Part shown: positions 7,781-16,194 of the stretch, piece by piece
Position numbering within the stretch: position 1 is the first letter of the stretch
Layout: every line of letters begins with the position of its first letter
Virus record (IMG/VR): IMGVR_UViG_3300023223_001692
Location: 1-35,300 of that record
Source: a virus
DNA: 35,300 bases
Reading direction: 5' to 3' (one strand)
The notes under the pieces: generated by a model
Told to the model about the DNA's origin: nothing
What the model saw: only the letters and a program-made list of their open reading frames with translations
Database searches by the model: none
Position numbers and translations under genes: made by a program

Positions 7781-8120
7781 TAAACCCTTTAAACATTAAA
7801 ATATAGTCTCTGTCCGCAGTCGATACCGCTCCTTGTACTAATTTTATATATTGAGTGCCAGAAAAATCTGTTCCTAAGATACCAATCCATCTGTTTACCG
7901 CTGTTGTGATAATTATTTGATCACCGTTACCATTATAATAATCAACAAAAGTGCCTGATGATGATTCTGATATTTTAAAGGTAAAATTATTCCCATCTAT
8001 CGCAATGGGGGTTTTAATACCCACCAGAACCCTATCTTTTTGTTCAATAATTGGACTTTCTGTTTGACCGTTCAAAATTTTAATTGTCTCAAAACGTAAA
8101 TTTGTATTATCTATATTCAT
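7770..8120 (-). CDS. Small structural protein of the tail-fibre region
   Basis: A 116-residue, beta-rich protein of even composition, with strands such as NFTFKISES and IIITTAVNRWIGI. It follows the collar/fibre gene with a 9-base gap and a weak ribosome site. Proteins of this size and look are frequent between Mu-type baseplates and fibres, but no named family is recognised. A fibre or base-plate decoration role is inferred. Confidence 0.6.
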   Translation of the reverse strand: MNIDNTNLRFETIKILNGQTESPIIEQKDRVLVGIKTPIAIDGNNFTFKISESSSGTFVDYYNGNGDQIIITTAVNRWIGILGTDFSGTQYIKLVQGAVSTADRDYILMFKGFSGA

Positions 8121-8129
8121 ATATCTTAC

Positions 8130-8681
8130 CTATGCTGTTCTTTTCCAAATTTTCACACCAAATCTTTGAAGTCCTGTTAAATTTACTACAACAGCTGTTG
8201 TAGTAGGTACAAGGGGTTGTTCAGCACCATTCGGTGAACCAAAAATAGAATCAGCACTTGTACCGTTACCGCCCTGTATATAGTTGAGAGGTTTTCCTGA
8301 TACAGCATCGGGAAGATTATTAAATACTAATGTATGATCATCAGCTTTTTGTAAGGTGCCAGCAGTTGCACCTGCGGCTACCTGCCAATCTCCAGAAGCG
8401 TTTGCTCCCATTAATATATGTCCCTCAGCCGCTGTTTGTTCAACCCACGTAATACCAGCTATTCCTTGAGCCGGCGGTGTTAAAGTGCCAGTTAAATCTA
8501 AAAATCCCGCTCCTATCGGGTGCGTAAGATTAACAATAGCTCTTATTATCTGCTTTTGATCAGCCTCAGTTTGCACTTGACCGCTATCAACTACAACATT
8601 TCTTAATTCTTGGTTAATACCCGTATTAAAATCATCAGCAGTATAATTATCGCCAGGCGATTTATCAGGAATATTTTTCAT
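8130..8681 (-). CDS. Tail fibre / collar-type protein
   Basis: 183 residues. The first 55 residues (DNYTADDFNTGINQELRNVV and a QKQIIRAI helix) resemble the N-terminal attachment part of Mu-type tail fibres; the middle is Gly/Ala-rich with a collar-like TWVEQTAAEGHILMGAN, and the end is GVKIWKRTA. It starts within the last codons of the gp48-like gene with gaagg as ribosome site, exactly where Mu-like phages place the fibre gene. Probably the baseplate-proximal fibre part. Confidence 0.7.
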   Translation of the reverse strand: MKNIPDKSPGDNYTADDFNTGINQELRNVVVDSGQVQTEADQKQIIRAIVNLTHPIGAGFLDLTGTLTPPAQGIAGITWVEQTAAEGHILMGANASGDWQVAAGATAGTLQKADDHTLVFNNLPDAVSGKPLNYIQGGNGTSADSIFGSPNGAEQPLVPTTTAVVVNLTGLQRFGVKIWKRTA

Positions 8682-9235
8682 GGGCCTTCTACTATCGTAA
8701 TCGTTAAATCAATATGCACTGGAACTGCTTTTTCGTAGATACATGCTATCACGTCCCCTATTCCACTTCCAAGCTCAAACGGGAAGATAAAAGGAAAAAC
8801 ACTCGTAGGATTCACAGTAAGCGTAAATAAAATAGTATGTGGCGCTGGATAAGTTATGACCAAACTTGCACCAAAAAATGTTGCTAAGTCTATATATGAT
8901 TGAGCATTTGAAAAAATTAAAAGTCCATTTACTTTTGCGACAAGATATAATATTGTCTCCATTGGCATGCTTAAAGACTTTAAACAATCATCTGGGATAA
9001 GATAACTTCTTAACCATTCGGTCAAAAAAACACCTTCTTCAAAATTATCTTTAATTGGGGTATAATCAACGGCTATATTTTGTAAATCCTGTTGTGTTCG
9101 GACGAATTCGGCTGCCAATCCATTGAGCAATTTGTTTAAGTTACTTTCATTGTTTTTTGCTATCCATGCAAAACCATTGGGCAAATGATCGGCAATCGCT
9201 CTAGCAGTTTGTTTTTGAGAAAGAGATTTAAACAC
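8678..9235 (-). CDS. Mu gp48-like (DUF2313/YmfQ) baseplate protein
   Basis: 185 residues starting at GTG 9235 in the end of the gpJ-like gene. The N-terminus (ADHLPNGFAWIAKNNESNLNKLLNGLA) matches the family pattern of a P-x-G-x-A-W followed by a helix. In Mu and relatives this protein follows gp47 and connects the wedge to the fibre. Size, order and overlap all agree. Confidence 0.85.
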   Translation of the reverse strand: MFKSLSQKQTARAIADHLPNGFAWIAKNNESNLNKLLNGLAAEFVRTQQDLQNIAVDYTPIKDNFEEGVFLTEWLRSYLIPDDCLKSLSMPMETILYLVAKVNGLLIFSNAQSYIDLATFFGASLVITYPAPHTILFTLTVNPTSVFPFIFPFELGSGIGDVIACIYEKAVPVHIDLTITIVEGP

Positions 9236-10541
9236 TAAAAGATACCGTCCCTAATGTTATTACTTCATCTGTTGTGACTGGCAGGTCACTTGTTGGTGTA
9301 GTTAATGTAAATTGATTTAATGATGCGCCCGTTGCAGGATCAACAGTGTTAAATATTGCTGATAAATATTCATCTTTGAATACAATGCGTTCAATTTCTA
9401 CTCCATCTGCGAAAAAAGCCTTTAAATTATCTATTATTGCAGTTTTCATCGTGGATGTATTTGGCGAAATTGTCGCTATTAAAAAATTTGTTGGCACTGT
9501 GGTTGGAGCGATGACAGTAATATCTACATTTGGATCATCTACCGTTACATCTGCTATTGCAATAATATTTGCTTTTGCTTGGGCTATTTGAGCAGCAGTT
9601 GGAGTGATTGATATCTCATTATCGGTCATAAATAGCACTTTTACTTTTCCAGCGCTGGGATCAGCTCTTTTTACTTTTACTCGTGTTGCCTGTGGCACTA
9701 ATCTTACCGCATTAATAACGTCTGGATCACTAAAAGCAGTAGGTTCATTAGCTAATTTTTCTAAAAATCGTTCTCTAAATTCGTCATCTGTTTCTAAATC
9801 TGTCCCCCCTTCGATATTTGAGATACTCACAAATGCCGTATTATCTAATCCAGCGATAGCACTTGTAATTTCAAGTTTTTGCCCTGATAGTGCATTTGTT
9901 TCGCTGCCAACTTCAGCAGATTCTACTGTTACAACCGCCATGTCTGCATCCGATAGAATTGTGCCTGTGGCAGGCGTCGCAGGTGATCCAGTCACCGTAT
10001 ATTCAAATTCCGTGGTTGAATTAACAATAATGGCAAAATTCCCATTATATTCGGTTTCTACCGCTCCTGATATGGTTATTATTTGTCCAGTGGCAAAATT
10101 ATGTATTACCGATGTCGTTACTGTTGCTGTTTCACCACTACGCGTAATACTTGCCACCGAAATGCTTTCGTTAATTATTGTTGCTAATGCAAGTGATATA
10201 TAACTGATATTATCATCAGATGTCCAGGTTGTTGATAATGGCACAGAAGTAGAGACTGTGCCCGTACATACTATGGTTCCACTACTTTTCGTAGCAACAC
10301 TGCGTGTTAATGCACGGATAGATGCCCATTGTTCCAAAAACTCGCCAGTCGTGGTTATCGGAAATATTTGTTCCAATAGTTGTGATATTTCAGTTGACAG
10401 TTCATCGCTCATGCCAGCGAGTGCGACTGACAATGCGTTTAAAAGTCCTGCAGTAAATGGATTTGATCCTGGAAGCTCCTTCGCAATATCTGATCTAACC
10501 CGTCTTACTTTTTCATCGATTGTTGATTGATTAAGTGGCAT
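9228..10541 (-). CDS. Baseplate J-like protein (Mu gp47 family)
   Basis: 437 residues from ATG 10541; a longer frame from TTG 10562 exists, but MPLNQSTIDEKVRRV is where relatives begin. The conserved wedge core is split by an insert: about 129-195 is a beta module with HNFATGQIITISG and EYNGNFAI. After it come the family's EVGSETNALSGQ and GGTDLETDDEFRERF. The protein forms the baseplate wedge that triggers sheath contraction. It overlaps its neighbours on both sides. Confidence 0.9.
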   Translation of the reverse strand: MPLNQSTIDEKVRRVRSDIAKELPGSNPFTAGLLNALSVALAGMSDELSTEISQLLEQIFPITTTGEFLEQWASIRALTRSVATKSSGTIVCTGTVSTSVPLSTTWTSDDNISYISLALATIINESISVASITRSGETATVTTSVIHNFATGQIITISGAVETEYNGNFAIIVNSTTEFEYTVTGSPATPATGTILSDADMAVVTVESAEVGSETNALSGQKLEITSAIAGLDNTAFVSISNIEGGTDLETDDEFRERFLEKLANEPTAFSDPDVINAVRLVPQATRVKVKRADPSAGKVKVLFMTDNEISITPTAAQIAQAKANIIAIADVTVDDPNVDITVIAPTTVPTNFLIATISPNTSTMKTAIIDNLKAFFADGVEIERIVFKDEYLSAIFNTVDPATGASLNQFTLTTPTSDLPVTTDEVITLGTVSFSV

Positions 10542-10989
10542 TTGTATTTTTCCAAAACTCAAATGTGTTGCTTTCTATGATATCATTACCATTTAAGATC
10601 GCAATATCAAATGAATATCCACTGTCTCTTATTTGTCCAACTATATTAATGCGTGATGCTCTTCCTTGCTCAATTAACCAATTATAAGCTTCGGTTAATA
10701 ATGCAATGCCTTCATTTAATGACGCGGTACTGACATTTCTTGTCTCTAGTATCCATAGTTTGCTCCCGATATCGGAGGTAATGTCCTCATTAAACAAATT
10801 ACCAAACCATCCGCGTCTATTTTGGCTGTTTGGTACTTGATTTGGCAATGCTCGCGCATCTGTTGCAAATGTAATCAACATTGCATTACCATAGCCATTA
10901 TCTGCGATGAGATTGCCATCATTATCAAGTTCAATGTCATAAGAGCCATTGATTTGTTTAATCAATTTAATATCAGTAATAGCAGTCAT
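10531..10989 (-). CDS. GP46-family baseplate protein (Mu gp46, gp25-like)
   Basis: 152 residues, with the family's NAMLITFATDARAL and RRGWFGN and a C-terminal beta domain. Such proteins belong to the lysozyme-like gp25/gp46 wedge component and start sheath polymerisation. The gene overlaps the preceding spike gene by four bases, with ggag as its ribosome site. Confidence 0.88.
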   Translation of the reverse strand: MTAITDIKLIKQINGSYDIELDNDGNLIADNGYGNAMLITFATDARALPNQVPNSQNRRGWFGNLFNEDITSDIGSKLWILETRNVSTASLNEGIALLTEAYNWLIEQGRASRINIVGQIRDSGYSFDIAILNGNDIIESNTFEFWKNTNAT

Positions 10990-11495
10990 GCTACTGGCTC
11001 TCCTGAGGTATCAGGACCAGAGGTTACACCGGTGTGCTTATGAGTAGAATGGTTTATGCCATTTATTGTGGCTTCTGGTGTAGTAATTTTAACCGTCGCA
11101 TCAACTTCTTTAGTCGTCACTTTAATATTCGCAGTAACTTCACTTAAAAAAGTTATTTTTCCAGAGACTGTTATTTCACCATTTTCACTAAATTTAATAT
11201 AAGCGCCAGTTTTTGGACTCCCTATGATTACTTCGCCAGGTTGGACACTGGGTAATTTAGACAGCGCATTAAAAGAATAAGGCATTGTGATTTTATTATC
11301 TTCCTGACTCAAAATGCTAAATGATATACCTGGTTCGCCAATGGGTGCCGATGATTTTAAACCATATGGATAATATATTTCTGTCTTCCCAACCATACCC
11401 ATATAAGTAATTTGGGAAGTAAGAAAATTTTTACTATCATCTTGCGCCGAACTTAGTTGGCAGCGTTTAATTAATGATTTTATTAAATTAATCAT
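10986..11495 (-). CDS. Baseplate assembly / spike protein (Mu gp45, gpV-like)
   Basis: 169 residues: an N-terminal OB-fold part (VGKTEIYYPYGLKSSAPIGEPG), then repeated beta strands (ENGEITVSGKITF, ITTPEATINGI), ending NHSTHKHTGVTSGPDTSGEP. The His-rich end (H-x-H) is typical of gpV/gp45 spikes, where histidines bind an iron ion at the tip. It makes the central membrane-piercing spike. Ribosome site aggaa precedes the ATG. Confidence 0.9.
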   Translation of the reverse strand: MINLIKSLIKRCQLSSAQDDSKNFLTSQITYMGMVGKTEIYYPYGLKSSAPIGEPGISFSILSQEDNKITMPYSFNALSKLPSVQPGEVIIGSPKTGAYIKFSENGEITVSGKITFLSEVTANIKVTTKEVDATVKITTPEATINGINHSTHKHTGVTSGPDTSGEPVA

Positions 11496-11501
11496 AATTT
11501 C

Positions 11502-12647
11502 CTATGAATTATCTAAAAACGAAAAATCAGTTGCATTTTGATCCGTTGAACTTGTCCTTAAGTCTTTTTGTGCTTGCAATTGATAAGCATCTTTGCTAAC
11601 TAACTTTAAATCGCATGTTTCTCCACTATTAAGATCAACTTTATAAGTGACCGAATCAATGAGCATTTCTTGTGCAATATCTGCAAATTTATCATCTACT
11701 ATAATTAATCGGTTAACATCCCATATATCATTATCTGATGCTGGCGTAAAGCCCTGCACTGTGCATGTATAAACTATTGATTGCGCACGTCTTATATTTA
11801 CCTCCCATATAGCGCGGTTTTTAGCCGTCTCGTTAATATAGGTAGCCGCGGGCGAAAACGCATATTGCCTTGAGTTTCTTATCTCATTGTCAAGCGCTGT
11901 TGCTTTAACTGAGGTAACTGCATTTAAAACAGTTTGCTTATTGTTTTGATCATCCAAAAATGAAAGATCAGATATTGCTGCACTTCCTTGACTCTCAAGT
12001 ATATATTTATGATAACGTTTAGTAAAATCTATAGATAATTGACGGGAAATTATATTATTAAACAATGAATCTTTTGATACACTCAAAATAGATAGATATT
12101 TTTCGCTACTGCCTCTCTCTAGTAGTAAATTACCATCACCAGATGCCCTGATAATAACTTGTTTTTTTTGTGCATATTTTTCTAAAAATCCAAAACCTGT
12201 ATCTTTTAACTGAGGTGTTACTATATCGCCTGTTTTAAACTTTTTACCATCTGTTTTATCAATAACATCAATATTAATGTTTAAGGATTTTAATATAATT
12301 TTACATATGTCAGCCAATGATATAGGAGGATTTATCTCTTTTGTATTATCAGAATCTAGGGTTGAATCAATGAGATCGCCCGTTGAATCTCTAATAGCTA
12401 AATCAATTGTTTGTGTTGACGCATCAACATAATTTGAAAGTTTATCAATAAAACCTGTAATTACTGGCACTTGATTAACTGTTATTTGTACTTTGTCGCC
12501 AGCACGCAAAGGATATATTCCTCCTTGAGTATTTTTTGCTGTTGCCGTAAAATATGCTTTTCCTGTTGCTTCTAAAAAATTTATAGTGACTTTTGCATTC
12601 AAAAATCCAGTAAAGTTTTTACCATTAACGATAATATCAAGACTCAT
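11502..12647 (-). CDS. Baseplate hub protein (Mu gp44 / gpD-like)
   Basis: 381 residues. N-terminal NGKNFTGFLNAKVTINFLEATGKAYFT and AGDKVQITVNQ give the hub beta-barrel, with the rest matching Mu gp44 in length and in its ending on a SVTYKVDLNSGETCDLKLV strand pair. Hub proteins form the trimeric base of the spike. It overlaps the preceding gene by four bases. Confidence 0.87.
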   Translation of the reverse strand: MSLDIIVNGKNFTGFLNAKVTINFLEATGKAYFTATAKNTQGGIYPLRAGDKVQITVNQVPVITGFIDKLSNYVDASTQTIDLAIRDSTGDLIDSTLDSDNTKEINPPISLADICKIILKSLNINIDVIDKTDGKKFKTGDIVTPQLKDTGFGFLEKYAQKKQVIIRASGDGNLLLERGSSEKYLSILSVSKDSLFNNIISRQLSIDFTKRYHKYILESQGSAAISDLSFLDDQNNKQTVLNAVTSVKATALDNEIRNSRQYAFSPAATYINETAKNRAIWEVNIRRAQSIVYTCTVQGFTPASDNDIWDVNRLIIVDDKFADIAQEMLIDSVTYKVDLNSGETCDLKLVSKDAYQLQAQKDLRTSSTDQNATDFSFLDNS

Positions 12648-13402
12648 GTGGCAAGTACCTTTATTTCACCTTGTATGTCCAGAGGATTTTGTATTTGATT
12701 TATCTTAGCTATTTCTTTTTTAAAGTTAAGATTCCCATAATATCTATAAACAAATGGTGATAAACTATTTCTTATGACTGTGACTATTTGCTCTTTTGGC
12801 AAAGATACTTCACTTAATTTTAAAAATTCTATTGTCGCTGCAAACATATTACTAATATTAGTTGAAATATCATAAAAATCGATTATAGCACCAGACAATT
12901 TTTTATATTTGTTATTATTTAAAACAAGTGAAAATTGATCTGATATTGATGATAATAATAATTCTATTTGATCACTTGAGGTAAAAGTAGCTGCACTTAA
13001 ATTTATAAGAGCATTCATCAAGGAAAATGTATTAACTGCCTGTTCTATAAGACTAATATTAATTATAACTTCTTCTCTCACAACAGTTGTAGCCGGAAAT
13101 GGCTTTACAAGCATAAAATTAAATAAATTTTTGTGAAATTCAAAACTATCCAAAGAGGTAGATCCAATTAAAATACTTTCTAAAAATATATTTTCAATAC
13201 TGTTATATAACAGTTCCGAATTAACAATATTTTTTTTCAAATTATCGTCATAAAAAACAATCAATTGCTGTAGTTGTCGCTCAATTGTATTATTAACAGC
13301 TATTTTTGATAAAGATAATTCTATTTCATCTGAAACAATAGAATATAAATCAAACTGAATATCATTATAATGTTTACTTGCAAAAAAATTAGTATAAAGC
13401 AT
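12644..13402 (-). CDS. C-terminal half of a Mu gp43-like (DNA circularisation-family) tail protein, separate gene
   Basis: 252 residues, mostly helical. Its last 50 residues (SPFVYRYYGNL ... EIAKINQIQNPLDIQGEIKVLAT) match the end of gp43/DNA-circulation proteins, which close on a Y-G ... N-x-I-x-N-P ... G-x-x-x-VL pattern. The N-terminal domain of that family is encoded by the gene just upstream (13408-13884). An aagga ribosome site inside the upstream gene's end allows independent translation. It is probably a peripheral baseplate/tail protein. Confidence 0.6.
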   Translation of the reverse strand: MLYTNFFASKHYNDIQFDLYSIVSDEIELSLSKIAVNNTIERQLQQLIVFYDDNLKKNIVNSELLYNSIENIFLESILIGSTSLDSFEFHKNLFNFMLVKPFPATTVVREEVIINISLIEQAVNTFSLMNALINLSAATFTSSDQIELLLSSISDQFSLVLNNNKYKKLSGAIIDFYDISTNISNMFAATIEFLKLSEVSLPKEQIVTVIRNSLSPFVYRYYGNLNFKKEIAKINQIQNPLDIQGEIKVLAT

Positions 13403-13407
13403 TATAA

Positions 13408-13884
13408 TTATCCTTCAGAAAATGCTGCTGCAAGTGCATCACGTACAGGTGCAGCAAATGAATTTATTCGAGATGGAAAGCCACCACTTTCTGATGGAAA
13501 ATCATCTGATGTGGTTTCGCCAAAATGCAATGTATAATTAACTATATTTAAAGTTGCATCTTCTTCTTCTATTACAGGAGGTTCCATTAATCTAACTAAA
13601 AATACACCGGAGAATGGATGGACTAACAATCCAGGGGATGGAAGTGATAGCGCTTCTTCCAATGCCGCTCTTTTTGAAAAGTAAAGTCCATCATTATTAT
13701 CTATAATTGCACTTAAATTAAACATTCGTGGCATTTTTCCAAGATCTTCAATAAAACGCGTATTTTTAAAGGGATATTCATGAACAACCGTTTTTCTTGC
13801 AGCCCCTTTTTGTTTATGGGATACCAATAGAAATGGGACGCCTCTAAATGAAGCTGGTAGTAATGAACTTGATATATTACCCAT
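13408..13884 (-). CDS. DNA circularisation N-terminal-domain protein (Mu gp43 N-terminal part)
   Basis: 158 residues: ASFRGVPFLLVSHKQKGAARKTVVHEYPF is the start of the DNA_circ_N domain (PF07157), followed by its GPGLLVHPFSGVFLV-like central part. Normal members have about 400-500 residues; this one ends after the first domain. The remainder is a separate gene five bases downstream. Despite the family name, the protein is a tail/baseplate component next to the tape measure in Mu-type phages. Confidence 0.85.
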   Translation of the reverse strand: MGNISSSLLPASFRGVPFLLVSHKQKGAARKTVVHEYPFKNTRFIEDLGKMPRMFNLSAIIDNNDGLYFSKRAALEEALSLPSPGLLVHPFSGVFLVRLMEPPVIEEEDATLNIVNYTLHFGETTSDDFPSESGGFPSRINSFAAPVRDALAAAFSEG

Positions 13885-15178
13885 AAATATGACTCATATT
13901 AAAAGCGGTTGGCAATGTAGTTGTTTTTTTATGAGGAGATATATGTGCTTTTGAAATAATATTACCTGGATCGTTTACATCTAGTTTTATATGTAATTCA
14001 TTCGTTGAAAATATAGGACGTTGTAAAGAATATGGTGACATTTTATGATGTATTGACATGACACTCCCTTTATGATGCAACAAAGAGTATAATTTTTCCA
14101 ATGTTGCAATAGGATGTAATGCAGCTATATTTACTTCTTTTAGAAGCTTAATAATCTCTTTTGTTATATCTCTCACTAATTTAAACTTATTGTATAAATA
14201 AAAAGCAGCTACTCCAATTCCTATAATCAATAAACCAATAGGAGACAATGCAACATCTAAAATAATAAGGACATGTCCCAGAACGACAGCAACACCAGCT
14301 AACACCCCGAACGTTATACTTACAACGCCTACAATACCGGCTATTATAGTAGCAATTGTTGCAAGCGCTAAAAATGAAATAGTAACTAAAGCAATAATTT
14401 TTGTTAATTTTTTGTTCTTTTCAACAAAATTGTCAAAAACATTCATTAATTTTATTACTTTTATAGATATTTTATCTAATGCGGGCAATATAATCATTGA
14501 AATATCTTTCCAAACTTTTGCTATCATATGACCTGCAATAATCATTTGACCAGCCCCAGTTCTTCCCATTATAAATGCACTGCCTCTGAATCTAGCCTGC
14601 ACAGCTGATATAATTGCATGATATTTAGCCGCTCCCTCCAATCCTTTTTTAATTTGTATACCATAATCTTGTTGAAGAATATTTCTAGTTGTCGTAAGTG
14701 ATTTTACAACGGCAAGGGTAGATTCTTGTAAATTTTTGCCCATTCCTGCGGCAAGATTCATGATGGGCAACATTAGGTCTCTTGCGGCTCTCCCACTTTT
14801 TGTAAATTGAGCTACCGTTTGAGCACTATTTAATAATGCTTCTTGAGAAAATCGCGTTACTCTTTCAAACTTTTCTGTATTATCAATCGCTCCCTTTAGA
14901 AATTTATTATGTTTTCCAAGTGTATTATTTAATATATTTATAGCAACTTCTTGTTTATCTGCTGCTTTTATTCCTTCTCTAGCCGCAAGCAACATAATTG
15001 CCATTGGGACCATCATTCTTCTGGATAAATTAGAAAACTTTTTTCCCATTTTTTCAAGTTTTCCAGATGTAGTAGACAAAGAAGCATCCACTTTTTCTAG
15101 TGAACGACGAACACGACCAGCAACGCCGGTAAATTTATCTTTTAAAACAATTGCATAATTAAAATCAAAGGATGCCAT
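13877..15178 (-). CDS. Tail tape measure protein
   Basis: 433 residues. N-terminal coiled coil (about 20-60), conserved helical middle (about 65-230, with FSQEALLNSAQTVAQF), hydrophobic segments at about 262-335 and a C-terminal ELHIKLDVNDPGN strand typical of Mu gp42. Tape measure length sets tail length; at roughly 1.5 angstrom per residue it would give a short tail of about 65 nm. It directly follows the frameshifted chaperone gene, the universal order. Confidence 0.9.
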   Translation of the reverse strand: MASFDFNYAIVLKDKFTGVAGRVRRSLEKVDASLSTTSGKLEKMGKKFSNLSRRMMVPMAIMLLAAREGIKAADKQEVAINILNNTLGKHNKFLKGAIDNTEKFERVTRFSQEALLNSAQTVAQFTKSGRAARDLMLPIMNLAAGMGKNLQESTLAVVKSLTTTRNILQQDYGIQIKKGLEGAAKYHAIISAVQARFRGSAFIMGRTGAGQMIIAGHMIAKVWKDISMIILPALDKISIKVIKLMNVFDNFVEKNKKLTKIIALVTISFLALATIATIIAGIVGVVSITFGVLAGVAVVLGHVLIILDVALSPIGLLIIGIGVAAFYLYNKFKLVRDITKEIIKLLKEVNIAALHPIATLEKLYSLLHHKGSVMSIHHKMSPYSLQRPIFSTNELHIKLDVNDPGNIISKAHISPHKKTTTLPTAFNMSHIYG

Positions 15179-15183
15179 TTACT

Positions 15184-15378
15184 CTAACCTCTTTTTGCTT
15201 TATCAAATGCAGCGCGTTCTTGTTTTGCATAGTCGCGCATATAATCATCAATATCTAATAATTCTAATATTGATAATGACTTTGCTTCGGTTATTGTAAT
15301 TCCACCCTTGAAAAATTTAATGATATTTAGGATCAATATATCTAACTTTTGCTCGCTTTCAAAATAACCGAAGGTAAC
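15184..15378 (-). CDS. Tail assembly chaperone, -1 frameshift extension
   Basis: An open frame of 64 codons with no good start of its own, lying -1 to the chaperone gene and reaching just to the tape measure gene. After a -1 slip at 15378-15384 the fused product would be about 200 residues, with a charged helical tail (MRDYAKQERAAFDKAKRG). This corresponds to the T part of lambda gpG-T and the frameshift part of Mu-like chaperones. The fusion recruits tube subunits to the tape measure. Confidence 0.8.
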   Translation of the reverse strand, partial: VTFGYFESEQKLDILILNIIKFFKGGITITEAKSLSILELLDIDDYMRDYAKQERAAFDKAKRG

Positions 15379-15785
15379 AAAAAATTTCCGAGATATACTC
15401 CTACAATTGCATTTGATTCTTCAAAACCGATTTTGCCAAAATATCCTTCTTCAAATTTGTCTACCCCATTGACTAATGCACAACCGCTCATTAATAATGT
15501 TTCAATATCGTCGGAAAATTGTTGATAATCAACATTTCTACTCATCATTAATACGGCTAGAATTGAATCACCGGTTACAGCCTCTTCATCTTGATCATTT
15601 GATTTGGGTAAATCTTGAGATTTTGATTTATCTATATCTGCAATCGCTTGCATGACTTTTTGTTGTAATTTCCTAGCTGTACAAAAACAATCTCTACTTG
15701 GAGATTTCAATAATAATGTTTGTGCTTGTCCTTTGTTATAATCAAATTTGTTTTCTAATGGATATGTTATTTCTTTTTGTCGCAT
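15342..15785 (-). CDS. Tail assembly chaperone (Mu gp41-like)
   Basis: 147 residues, starting with a good ribosome site (gaggttaat ATG 15785). Central residues 70-130 contain the helices typical of Mu-type chaperones. It lies between tube and tape measure genes and carries a slippery heptamer 11 codons before its stop. The short form is made in excess and the frameshifted form in minority, which is the known scheme of the family. Confidence 0.85.
   Translation of the reverse strand: MRQKEITYPLENKFDYNKGQAQTLLLKSPSRDCFCTARKLQQKVMQAIADIDKSKSQDLPKSNDQDEEAVTGDSILAVLMMSRNVDYQQFSDDIETLLMSGCALVNGVDKFEEGYFGKIGFEESNAIVGVYLGNFLLPSVILKASKS
15378..15384 (-). promoter_or_regulatory. Slippery heptamer T TTT TTG for -1 frameshifting
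   Basis: On the minus strand the zero-frame codons aat ttt ttg read as T-TTT-TTG, a fitting X-XXY-YYZ heptamer. Slipping by -1 enters the open frame ending at 15184. Position near the end of the chaperone gene is as in other tailed phages. Confidence 0.8.
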
Positions 15786-15786
15786 A

Positions 15787-16185
15787 TTAACCTCGTTTTA
15801 TTTTTCCGCCATGTATTTGGAGTTCAAGTTTTCCGTCTGCAGAGTATCCATGTTCAGGATCATTAACAATTGATGCGTCTTTCATCGTGCCTGATATATT
15901 TACATTGGGCTCTGAAAAACTCACATCTAAATCGATATTATCATTAGAATCCATTAGATCTAGCACGCGTTGCACATTTTCTTCTTCTGAAAAAACTTCA
16001 AACGTTATTTGACCGACGCGTTCTTCTACGTTATGACTCGTTACAATATTCGTTGAATCACCACCACCGCTTTGGGCTTTTAGACTTTTTGTACCAAATC
16101 CATACATTACTTTCAGTGAATTTGGAACGATAAAAATAACAATACCATTAATATCTACTTGTGGTTTTGATAATATTCTAGCCAT
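15787..16185 (-). CDS. Tail tube protein
   Basis: 132 residues of mostly beta structure, with a strong ribosome site (aaggag). The order sheath, tube, chaperone, tape measure identifies it; GQITFEVFSEEENVQRVL and NISGTMKDASIVNDPEHGYSA fit Mu gpM-type tubes. It polymerises inside the sheath to form the DNA channel. Confidence 0.85.
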   Translation of the reverse strand: MARILSKPQVDINGIVIFIVPNSLKVMYGFGTKSLKAQSGGGDSTNIVTSHNVEERVGQITFEVFSEEENVQRVLDLMDSNDNIDLDVSFSEPNVNISGTMKDASIVNDPEHGYSADGKLELQIHGGKIKRG

Positions 16186-16194
16186 GTTTACTCC

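Noticed and set aside
9604-10203. Rightward 199-residue frame inside the gpJ-like gene
   Set aside because: Antisense shadow of a securely identified baseplate gene, without its own ribosome site.
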